Translations under genes and position numbers: made by a program
The notes under the pieces: model-generated
Database searches by the model: none
Told to the model about the DNA's origin: nothing
The model's input: only the letters and a program-made list of their open reading frames with translations
DNA from: Linyphia triangularis
Lineage: Eukaryota; Arthropoda; Arachnida; Araneae; Linyphiidae
NCBI GenBank assembly: GCA_963978545.1
Contig: OZ021729.1
Span: forward strand, 82,316,670 to 82,380,669
Direction: 5' to 3'
Length of the DNA stretch: 64,000 nt
Shown: one piece after another, positions 33,836-43,202 of the stretch
Position numbering within the stretch: position 1 is the first letter of the stretch
Layout of the letters: each line of letters begins with the position of its first letter

Positions 33836-33919
33836 TTATAGATTAAGAAAGAACGAAAAGATATATAGTTATACAAAAATTTATTATATTGCAGCGAAAC
33901 TCATACTATCAAGCCTTCG

Positions 33920-34233
33920 TGGTTCAGTTGGTAGAGTAACAGAAAGGAAAGCAGAAGATTGCGCGATTGAAACCCACTGCCACCGAAATCTCAAGTTTAT
34001 TTCCTTTATTTATTTATTATTTATAATATTGTTTCTAAAACTTTCTAGAAGGAATCTAGGAAATTCATCCATCATATATATATAAATTCTATTGTCCTGA
34101 TTCTTATACTTCCTGTTTGGAAGATCCTTAAAATGCATATATAAGTTGGTGCTCCCAGAGTTTGGGGAATAAAGTCTTGAGTTTACTTGCGGATTGTTCA
34201 TTCATTTCCTTCGATAGCGTATTCTATGCAACA
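33920..34233 (+). repeat. 5' LTR-like repeat with a tRNA-like start
   Basis: Begins TGGTTCAGTTGGTAGAG, an A-box-like start, then GCGCGATTGAAACCCACTG, a B-box-like stretch, with TTCGTGG just at and before the start pairing imperfectly with CCACCGAA about 65 bases on. The remainder is LTR-like, ending GCAACA. A TATATAA-like stretch lies near 34140. The next bases, TTTGGTGAAGGCGCC, could be a primer binding site. Confidence 0.7.
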
Positions 34234-34712
34234 GTTTGGTGAAGGCGCCAGGTAACATAAACCGGTTACGACGGTCCTATCCAACGTTCAATTCCAACTA
34301 GGCGACAGGCTAGACGTGAAGTCAGAAATAGCAATATTCCACAACGTAAGACAGATCTGTGGAGAACTGCCAATAATGTGCCACTCTGCTACCACTGTGG
34401 ACGCCCAGGACACGTTTTGAGATACTGCAGGGAAAGACATCAAATCTTTGCAAGCGCAAGAGCCAACCGGACATCCAACCCTCAATGAGACGAAACAGAA
34501 TCGCTCAATAGCTTTGATGACAGTTATGAGCAGCCCAGATCGTCAGTTTTTAGAAGCAGTTCACTGTATCCCCGACGCTCCTTCAACCGCCGACAGTCAC
34601 AATCACCAGCACGCCGCTCCAGCCGGTCTAATGAGGAAAACTAACTCAGGGGACCTATGCTGGAGGTGAGGTCGCAGTTGAAAGAAATCCTCCGACGTAC
34701 ACTACAACCAAG
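34234..34712 (+). pseudogene. Gypsy gag remnant with CCHC zinc knuckle
   Basis: In one frame upstream of the protease lies CYHCGRPGHVLRYC at 34387-34428, a perfect C-x2-C-x4-H-x4-C knuckle that would bind element RNA. Only about 50 codons separate it from the LTR, so the capsid part of gag (normally several hundred residues) has been deleted. Frameshifts separate it from the protease frame. Confidence 0.8.
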
Positions 34713-35687
34713 TTGAAAAGAAATTCCACCTATATTACGGTAAATGAGCAGTGTATAAAAGCTCTCGTTGATTCAGGTGCCGATTACTCTATCATATCTG
34801 AAGAACTGAGCAGACAATTGAAGGCTCCTATGTTTACTGAGAATGAGCCTATTCTTAAAATTGCCTGTGGAAAACCTGTAGCCACCTCGGGATTTTGTGT
34901 ATTAAAAATCAACTTGAATGGGACAGTTAGACCATTTGAATTCGTGGCGTTTCCGCAGTGTAGCCACCAAATGATACTGGGATGGGATTTTTTCCGTGCC
35001 ACTAATGCCGTCATAGATTGCGGAAACGAAGAGCTCCAACTTTCAGAAATCCTCGAGTCAAGTAAATCCAATTTCTCCTTATTTGCCGCATCAGATTTCT
35101 TAATTGAAGCAAATTCAGCAAAACAAATACGGGCAATCAATCCTGAAATTCAAGACGCAGATGAAGCAATAATTATTGGAAATAAAACTCTGATATACAA
35201 AAGAGATCTGTCTATACCAGCTTCAGTTAACAACTTTGAGAATGGCAGTTGTAAAGTGTGGGTAACAAATTGCTCTCGAAACACCCAACTTATACAGAAA
35301 GGTATGAACGTGGCCTGCTTAATGACAACCACCAACGACGACATCTGCTCATTGAATGAGAAAACTCGAGAAGGTTCCAGTATACATAAATCGAGACAGC
35401 GATTCACTTGTGAGAAATTAAAAGAAATATTAGACATGGAACTGACCATTGCTGAAGAAGACAAGCTATTGAACTTGCTGGAAGAATTTAGTGATATCTT
35501 TGATGTTAAAAAGAAATCAAGGAAATTCAAATGCAATGCAGCAAAGCACAAAATCGACACTGGTAACAGCGCTCCAATAAAGCAAAGACCTTACTGCATC
35601 TCAGCTACTGAGAAACGTGTGATCGGGGAGGAAATTCAACGGATGCTGAAAGAAGACGTGATACAACCATCAAACAGCCCATGGTGA
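34713..35687 (+). pseudogene. Gypsy protease and N-terminal reverse transcriptase, truncated by a stop
   Basis: 324 codons. The retroviral-type aspartic protease motif LVDSGADYSII has its catalytic Asp at residue 20, and ILGWDF about 90 residues further on is the second conserved protease element. The C-terminal part enters the reverse transcriptase, with 'KHKIDTGNSAPIKQRPY' and the '..DVIQPSNSPW' lead-in. It then stops at TGA (35685-35687), at a position where the family normally has a serine codon, so the stop is a probable point mutation. The ATG is a convenience start; the native polyprotein would begin upstream in gag. Confidence 0.85.
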
Positions 35688-36161
35688 TCCCCAGTTGTAC
35701 TTGTGAAAAAGAAGAATGGTGAATGGCGCTTTTGTGTCTATAATAGAAAACTGAACAAGGTCACCAAAAAAAGACGTCTATCCACTACCACGTATAGATG
35801 ATGCTTTAGACTGCCTAGCTGGCACCAAAGTGTTCTCTATGATGGACTTAAAGTCAAGCTATTGGCAAATAGAGGTTGATGATAAAGACAGAGAAAAGAC
35901 AGCCTTTGTGACGTCCGATGGTCTTTATGAATTCAAAGTCATGGCGTTCGGCCTAAGCAACGGCTACATTCGAACTGGATGATGGACACAGTGCAACGTG
36001 GTCTCAAGTGGAATATGTCTTTGCAATCTGGATGACATAATCATGTATGCACCGAATTTCCATGAATACCAAATTCGCTTGAGGAAAGTTTTGAAATGTA
36101 TCTATGAGGCAGGTCGGACGCTAAATTTCAGCAATCCACAAAAGTTAGCAGCTGTAACAAA
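35688..36161 (+). pseudogene. Gypsy reverse transcriptase, broken frames
   Basis: Homology continues after the stop with 'VVLVKKKNGEWRFC', then a frameshift in an A run near 35765-35773. The palm region 'SMMDLKSSYWQIEVDD' and 'FVTSDGLYEFKVMAFGLSN' follow, a second indel lies near 35962-35970, and then comes the region around LDDIIMYAPNF. The catalytic YxDD box reads NLDD, so the usual aromatic residue is lost. It is interrupted at 36162 by another element. Non-functional. Confidence 0.85.
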
Positions 36162-37025
36162 CAGGGGTGTAGTGGAGCGGGAACGGCGATCTTTTACCTT
36201 TTTAGAAGGCGGAACAACGTTCCCTCACTTTTTTTTTTAATTTTTCATTACGTGATAATAAACGCAAAGTCAAGAAAGAAAACGAAAGGGTTCTTTCCTG
36301 AGAAATATGCTGTCGTTTTCTATCTGCAACTATAGAGCTGAGCATGCAGATTATCATCTTCATTATCTGATTTTGTGGATGAATTCCAGACGTCAAAGTT
36401 GCATGGTTCTTCATACACAAATTAACGCCAACAACCTGGCAGTTCTTTGCGCCTTTTCCTTGAGGAATGTTTCTCTTCTAATTTTAATGGGAATGCTAAT
36501 CGATTTCTCAACAAAAGTTACGTAATTTTTTATTTTTTTATATCACCCACGAGTTTTGAAATCATGAAATTATGCATTTATTATTAGCTTGCCAGATAGT
36601 AGGAAAATCAAACTGATACGTTGTTTGAACATGACAAAATATATTCAAAACAGTATTTATTTTGTAACTCCTGCTTACTTTAACTCATTCACGCCACCCA
36701 TTTCCATAAAAATAATGGAAATGGGTGGCCTCAGGAAGGTGATTGGGAGGATGCTTTCACTCCCTTCCCTAATAGTTAAATTTTTATAAAAGTGGAGAAA
36801 AGGGGAATCATCACCGGAAAAAAAATAATCTGTCTGCCATTTAATAGTAGATTTTATATTTGTCATTGTGTGAAAGGAAAATGTTTTGAAAAATCAAAAA
36901 ATTATTTATTCTTAGTTATAATTTTCAACCCCCCCCCCCCCCACACACAGAAAACAAAAAAAGAATATGTTTGTAACGACGCGACATAGCGTTCCCATAC
37001 CATTTTATTTTACACTACACCACTG
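36162..37025. mobile_element. hAT-like element inserted in the Gypsy RT
   Basis: Begins CAGGGGTGTAGTGGAGCGGGAACG and ends in TACACTACACCACTG, an inverted pair whose inner parts also share a GGGAACG/CGTTCCC block. Only GTAA is shared directly outside, so the target duplication is eroded. It contains a 14-bp-armed palindrome at 36694-36728 and a 14-base C run at 36929-36942. No transposase frame; small frames here are not genes. Confidence 0.7.
36694..36728. repeat. Perfect palindrome, 14-bp arms with 7-base loop
   Basis: CCACCCATTTCCAT at 36694-36707 and ATGGAAATGGGTGG at 36715-36728 around AAAAATA. Confidence 0.9.
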
Positions 37026-37918
37026 GTAATTTCCAGTTCCAGAGAATATTACAGACGTCCAAAGTTTTCTGGGTTTGTGCTCATATTACAGACGGTTTAT
37101 AAAAACTTTGCGGGTATCGCAAGACCGCTACATGATCTATTGAAAAAAGACGCAAAGTTTTTTTGGAGCACATCCCAGCGGGAATCGTTTTCAACCCTTA
37201 AGAAAGTACTGACCAGTGATCCTGTCTTAGGGCATTTCATACCCGAAGCAGAAACGAAGATCCATTCAGACACTAGTGGATATGGTATTGGAGCAGTACT
37301 GGTACAGATCCAAAATTACAAAGACCAATAGCCTACGAGTCCAGGACCTTGACAGCAGCCAAAAAGAACTATTCGACAACCGAAAAGAAATATCTTGCCG
37401 TCACCTGGGCGATTAGCAAATTCAGGCCGTATCTCTTTGGAAAACCATTCACTGTCGTAACAGATCACCACTCTTTGTGTTGGCTTGCCAGTGTCAAAGA
37501 TCCATCTGGAAGACTTGCACGGTGGGCTCTAAGATTACAGGAGTACGACATTAACATTTTCTACAAGAGTGGCCGCAAACATTCCGATACTGATTCATTA
37601 TCAAGAAAACCCCTTTTAGATGTAGCTGTTGAAGACAGTGATGAAATTCCTTTCCTTGCATCTGTCACAGATTATCGAAAAGAGCAGCTAAAAGATAAGC
37701 AGATAAGGGCCGTAATCAAAACTCTCCAAAGAGGTGACGGACGCCAAAGTTATCAAAAAGAGAAGGGTGTGCTGTACAAGAAGAATTATGACCCTATGGG
37801 ACAGCAATGGCTCTTGATAGTACCAAAACAACTACGAATCAATACTCTAAAGAGTCTTCATGATGTGCCAACCGTCGGTCATCTCGGATTCACTAAAACT
37901 TATGACCGAATAAGGAGG
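37026..37918 (+). pseudogene. Gypsy RT thumb, RNase H and integrase N-terminus
   Basis: Homology resumes with 'FPVPENITDVQSFLGL' and a YYRRFIKNFAGIARPLHDLL block, read across the insertion edge. RNase H follows with SDTSGYGIGAVL, 'EKKYLAVTWAI' and 'TDHHSLCWLASV'. A one-base frameshift near 37320-37335 splits it into two frames (ending at 37331 and continuing at 37349). The integrase zinc region begins 'LHDVPTVGHLGFTKTYDRIRR', giving the two His of HHCC. The sequence then breaks off directly at the 3' repeat, so both Cys and the DDE core are absent. Confidence 0.88.
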
Positions 37919-37922
37919 ACCG

Positions 37923-38234
37923 TGGCTCGGTTGGTAGAGCATCGGAAAGCAAGCGGAAGATTGCGCGATCGAAACCCACTGCCGCCGAAATCTCAAGTTT
38001 TATTTCCTTTATTTATTCATTATTTCTAATATTGTTTCTAGAACTTTCTAGAAGGAATCTAGGCAGTTCGTCCATCGTATATATGCAAATTCTATTGTTC
38101 TGATTCTTATACTTCCTGTTTGGAAGATCCTTAAAATGTATATAAGTTGATGCTCCCAGAGTTCGGGGAATAAGGTCTTGAGTTTACTTGCGGATTGTTC
38201 ATTCATTTCCTTCGATAGCGTATTCTACGCGACA
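37923..38234 (+). repeat. 3' LTR-like repeat with a tRNA-like start
   Basis: Begins TGGCTCGGTTGGTAGAGC and continues to GCGACA, parallel to 33920-34233 along its whole length. Here the A box (TGGCTCGGTTGG) and B-box-like GATCGAAACCC are better preserved. It joins the truncated integrase with no gap. Confidence 0.75.
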
Positions 38235-38277
38235 ATATGTTTTTTCCTTTATAGGAAAGGATTATTTGATACTACTA

Positions 38278-38711
38278 CAGGGTGGCCACAAAATTCAGGA
38301 AAAAAAGTTCCCTGATTTCCCCCGACAGATTTCTAAAAATTTCCCTGATTTTAAGGCAAACTTATTTTCAAATTTCCAAAATTTTCTTAGGTTTTCCAGA
38401 TGTCTAGACACCCTGATCAAATAGAACATGTATGCTAAAGAGATAATATGCAATTTTTAAAAAAATAGTTTTGCTGGTAATGAAAAGTTTAAACTATTTC
38501 GCAACGTTAAACTTCTAATGGCTTACCAATACAAATCTAAATGTAAATAGCGCCAAAATATGGATAAACGTGCCTTAAACAATACAAAATTTCCCTCGAT
38601 TTTCATGAAATTTTAAAAAGTTCCCTGACATTTCCCTGATTTTTTCCAGAATCAGAAAGCTCCCTGACATTTCCCTAATTTCCAGGTTTTCCCAGTTCTG
38701 TGGCCACTCTG
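38278..38711. mobile_element. CAGGGTGGCCAC-type MITE, second copy
   Basis: Starts CAGGGTGGCCACAAAATTC and ends TGTGGCCACTCTG, with TACTA at 38273-38277 and 38712-38716. It is very similar to 32916-33346 throughout. Confidence 0.88.
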
Positions 38712-38716
38712 TACTA

Positions 38717-39354
38717 CTACACTTTTGATGACTACAATACAAAGCAGAAAATTTACTATCCAAATATTGTTGGTTACAATACTCTAGATTTCATTCAAAA
38801 TAGAAGACTCCAATTTTGAAAAGTAATGTTTTGAATAAAAACTGCTCACAATTAACCAGCCTGAACTGCAATATATCGAGTTTTACAGTTGCTACTTATA
38901 AATGGAAAAACTCACTTTTTGATTTTTTTCGCAGTATTCAATTTCCTTTTGCGCTTCTTGTACCTTTCTTTCACACTAGCAGCCATTCTATTTATGTAGT
39001 TTTTCTCCTTTGACATCATAGTTTGCTTTTTTACAACCAACACATCTCCAAGCCCCTGCAAATTTTAAAACAAAAACTTCACTTAAAAGCAACTTTGTTT
39101 TCAATTGCTTAATTTATGATAGTACTATTTATAAACTACATTAACCACTTGCCTGATTATGCTGAGTTCGTGTATATTGCAGTTAATTATTATAACGAGA
39201 AAACTTGGGCGAAGCAGAATTTGTCAGTATGATTTGTTTTATCAAGGTTTTACTTGGAAATGAAAGGAAATATTCAGCTTTGATTGGCAGTTTGACAAGT
39301 TTTGTTGGTTTTGTGGTTTTTTTAGTGAGACTGCTCATGTGTTTTCTCTATATG
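38717..39354. other. Intergenic, no gene recognised
   Basis: AT-rich. No repeat end or coding frame that I can assign. Confidence 0.5.
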
Positions 39355-39690
39355 TAGCCTTATTGAAGAAGATAGTTCAAGTGATTAGGAAGATTTGCCA
39401 AAAGGTAGTCAATGGTGTGCAATTCAAAAAACAAAGTTGCCACCTGCACCTGCTTGTTTTCCTTTTACTGCCACCACAAGTATGAATTTCAAAATCGATA
39501 TCTGTAAAGTCTTGGAATTTTTTTATAAATATTTTGATAATGAATTGTTTGACATTACTACAACCGAAACAAATCGATATGCGAAAGAACGGCCTGGTAG
39601 ATTGCATTCAAAACCATGGTGTTCTACTTCTCAAAATGAAATAGGAGTTTTTTTGGGAATAACCAGTGTACAGAATGTCAGGTATCACTT
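39355..39690 (+). pseudogene. piggyBac transposase N-terminal fragment
   Basis: An acidic lead ('SLIEEDSSSD') followed by a TAG, then 'FTATTSMNFKIDICKV', 'EFFYKYFDNELFDITTTET' and 'NRYAKERPG'. 'QNEIGVFLGI' comes near the end. This is the start of the DDE_Tnp_1_7 (piggyBac) domain: F-T-G-x-x-G, then the helix ending in ETNRYA, and the 'EIxxFLGI' helix. Homology ends about 39685, before any of the catalytic Asp residues. There is at least one internal stop. Flanking TTAA and inverted repeats were not identified, so I infer a decayed piece, unrelated in sequence ends to the MITE at 247-779. Confidence 0.75.
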
Positions 39691-39801
39691 TGTGTTGTCC
39701 CTTGTTTCAAAAACTATCATACAAAGACTAATATTTAACTTCTTTTCATTTGCCTGTGATAACTCGGGATAGTAAACTAATATTAAAACAAAATGCTTTT
39801 A

Positions 39802-40223
39802 CAGGGTTCCCACTCAAATCACAGAATGAAAATCAATGACTTTTCAATGACTTTTAAGGACCTAATTAATGTTTTTAAAGACCTATGAAAATTCGTTTTT
39901 AGACATCATGTCTATATTTAAATTTTTAATAAAGTATATTCTACCAAATAAGCTACAAGTTGGTGGATGAGTAATACAAATGTCGGAAAATTCTAATACG
40001 GTGCAGAAAGTGGCGGTCAAGCGGGGATAGTAAGTCCGAGTTGTATTTTTATAAATTTTGCAGTTGGACAATATCTATAAAAATTAAGGACTTTTAAGGA
40101 CCTCTAAGAATTTTCAAGAACTTTTAAGCACCTCTAAGCATTTTCAAGCACTTTCAAGGCCTTGAATACAAGTTCAAAAATATTAAGCGCTTTTAATGAC
40201 TTTCAATGACCGTGGGAACCCTG
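39802..40223. mobile_element. CAGGGTTCCCAC-type MITE, complete copy
   Basis: Starts CAGGGTTCCCACTCAAATC and ends CGTGGGAACCCTG, with TTTTA at 39797-39801 and 40224-40228. The same family as 32226-32612, with a short internal duplication of the 'aaggacctctaag' words near 40085-40140. Confidence 0.88.
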
Positions 40224-40667
40224 TTTTACACCTGTAAAAAATTAAAAATTCAACTTAAAACCTACATATTTTGTTTTGTTTCCCTATATTTAATAATAAA
40301 ATAAAAAAATGAGATGATTTTTTTAAAAAAATTTCAAATTTTTTGGAAGAGAAGCGGTTAATAAACAATCAGGGTTGGCAACAGATTCCAAACCTGTCTC
40401 TAGGGAGGTAAAAAGGGACAATTTTCTTAAAAGAAAGGGATTTTAAGGGACCTACATTTTTAAGGCTACGACTAATTTTAAGTGAAATTACGCTATTGCA
40501 AAACATTTATTTGTCATTAACTTCAAAATTAAATACTGCACCAAACACTAATTTCACAAGAAACAAAAACATTGCATTTGAAACCCGTCCAAACAAAAAG
40601 ACCTGAATTCTAGCTCCAGTCAATTCTCAATTTCTAATTATAATTAAAAATAATATTTTAAACAAGG
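40224..40667. other. Unpaired CAGGGTTGGCAAC terminus in AT-rich DNA
   Basis: At 40371 CAGGGTTGGCAAC begins a stretch with 'aagggattttaagggacc' words, like the left end of yet another CAGGG family. No right terminus was found. Otherwise featureless. Confidence 0.35.
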
Positions 40668-41512
40668 ATTATCAGGGTGTCCAGCAAAATTTCTGATAAA
40701 AATTCAAGCATATTTCAAGAATTTCAAGGCTCATCCCAAAAATTTTCAAGGACCCCTCTCGCAACCAACTATGACCACATTTTCCAAAGTATACCCCACC
40801 AAGTAGTATGTTGAACTAATTTTACAAATTACCAAAAAATCATGAAATTAAAAAATATCTAATCATCATGTAACAATTAGATTATGTACTTGAAAATAGG
40901 AAAAGAAGATTTTTGTAAGTCTTTTATTTTTAAGGCGAGAAAAAAGACATAAAATTGTTTAACAGGTGATACATAAATATGAAGGTCTAAACCTTAGCAG
41001 ATAAAAAGAAAAAGGAATGAACCTAGGCGTGCAGTTTAATAATTTACTTTAAGTGTGACTGCTTGTCACAAACATTTCTGTTGTTAAGAATTAAGGGATG
41101 GAGGTTCTGCATGTAACTGACACGGTCAAAGCAAAAAAAAAAATTCAAATTTTCACAGTTACACAAGTTAATCAATTTTAAACTATTATATAAAAAATTG
41201 CTTTAACTTTTGAACTATTATCCATTATAACTAAAATGTAAAATTGTTTTTCAAGCTAAAATAAACAATTCAACAAACAATAACAGTTAAAGTTACAATT
41301 TAAAAAAAAAGGATAAACAGTAAAATTGGGACTACTTTCTTACACAAAATTAAATCGAAATTCTAGAAAGTCTGCATCAATTCAAACCAAACGGTGAAAC
41401 CGATCTTCATACAGACCCTAATCACGGAAAATAGCGACTGTTACATCAGGGGAAGCGAATGACATCAAAACGGCATCCCAAATCTCGGCAATAGCTACTA
41501 TTGAAACGGCTT

Positions 41513-41691
41513 GGTTGGTTGTTTTCAGATTATCTGTCGGCATCAGCAACAAGAGGGCTATAATGCGTCGAAATATTCGTCATTTGACAAGACAACATAC
41601 ATTTACAAACACCCATGCCTTACACGGGACTCGGACCCGTAACCTCGCGGTCTAGTAGCTAGCATGCTAACCACTATACCATTTGGTCGGC
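41513..41691 (-). mobile_element. tRNA-derived SINE, second copy
   Basis: Reverse-strand copy of the 15179 SINE, 179 bp, with CCAACCAA tail on the left and tRNA-like head on the right (B box seen in reverse as GGACTCGGACC). Exact 13-bp target duplication ATTGAAACGGCTT at 41500-41512 and 41692-41704. Confidence 0.92.
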
Positions 41692-42639
41692 ATTGAAACG
41701 GCTTAAACCAAGTTGAAAATTATCATTACTCCAATTTAAATGTCGGCGAATCTTGACACAAATATTGGTCATACACAAATCTTGGTCAATACATTAAAGC
41801 AAAATATTTTTGATATGGCGTCCCGAGGATTGCAACCAAATAAATTTCCCCAACGCGATTTATGGCCAAAAGATCTTAAGTTTCTGAACAATGCAGAGGA
41901 ATTTTCCGACCAAAAGTAATTTAGTAGACAATCCCTCAAGGTTTTAAATGAGAAAAGAAAGAATATCTTCTTTAACTTTCACATATGAGTTTGGAAAACG
42001 GCACGTTTTAAAATATACTATTTGAAAAGTTTTTTTCATTCATCAATATAATATGAGTAGTGACATATTGCAAGCGGTTTATAAATAAGTGCAAACTCGC
42101 AAAGGTTGACCTAAAGATTGAAAGTTTTTCAAGACTCAGGAAAGATTAAAGAATTTTAACGTCTACTTCCGTTTGAAATAAAGAGCGCGAAAATCTCTGC
42201 CCTTAGCTGTCTCCAAAACTTACATTTCAAGGAAGAGATCGATTGTGTAAAAAAGGTGCAGACTTACCAAACAGAAGTAAATTAGTTCCATTGACTCCTT
42301 TTTAGGATGCTATTATTATTCTTTCTGAGCATTCAATAGAATTTCTACTAATTTAACATTTTCACATTTCACATCAACATGCAGGAACTACTTTCAAACA
42401 GTTTGCAGCAATATGGCGGGATTGAATTATTGGGGGGGAAAGGTTGATTCGCTTTTGCGTAAACAGATGCATGCTTTGTTTCAGATATTGGAGCTCTACC
42501 CGACCCCAAATGATGGGCGATTTGCCAGAACATCGAGTTAAGTCAATATCAATTATAGGTATTGGTTAAGTTGGGTCAATCCTTCATTAATTGTGGTCGG
42601 AGCACCAATTGTAATAAAATCCAGTAGGAGGAACTCTAA

Positions 42640-43010
42640 AGTAAGCAGGTTCCTTGGCTGTCAAACTTCCAAAAAAACCCAATAAAATTGTAATACAAAT
42701 TTGTATCCATCTCAGAAATGGTAGAAATTTTAGTAAAAAACGAAAATCCGCTTTCATGTCTGAACTTTATTATGTCTGTCAGGTGCAAATATATGAAATA
42801 GCGTCAGTGACTTATATCGGAGCAGTAATAGCATCGAAAGAAAATTATCAAGCAACAACCTAATTCTCGGCCATAGCGCCTAACATAATTACGAGAATAG
42901 CGGCCATTACATGACTGTAACGTTCTTCAGCAAAATGATAATCACATATGAACGTAAATAATGCCGATAGAAGCTATGACATTACAGAAAAAGAGAGAGA
43001 GCAGAAATCC
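42640..43010. repeat. Dispersed repeat unit related to 6.2-7.0 kb
   Basis: 'acccaataaaa.tgt', 'caaatttgtatc', 'aaatagcgtcagtgact' and 'cgtaaataatgccgatagaag' occur here in the same order as in 6740-7029 plus 13104-13150. Confidence 0.6.
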
Positions 43011-43202
43011 GTCGATCAACAGAAGAATCGCATCTCTTAGAATTTTTTTTTTTTTTTTTTTTATCCATAAAGATTTTTTTGATAAAAAAGAGATGATTTC
43101 CCGATGCAGACGGGATATTCCAAAATTTCAAGCATAATTCCCGACTTTCCCGAGGTGCAAAAAATTCAAGCACATTTCCCGACTTTCAAGGCTGCTGGAC
43201 AC

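Larger units (their letters stand above)
33920..38234 (+). mobile_element. Internally deleted Gypsy-type retroelement
   Basis: Two ~313-bp direct repeats (33920-34233 and 37923-38234), roughly nine-tenths identical, bracket a damaged Gypsy interior. It contains a gag CCHC knuckle, protease, reverse transcriptase, RNase H and the first part of integrase. The N-terminal gag and the integrase catalytic core are missing. A separate 864-bp element (36162-37025) is inserted in the RT region. Several stops and frameshifts are present. No target duplication was found outside the repeats. LTR divergence and coding decay make it much older than the BEL element. Confidence 0.85.
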
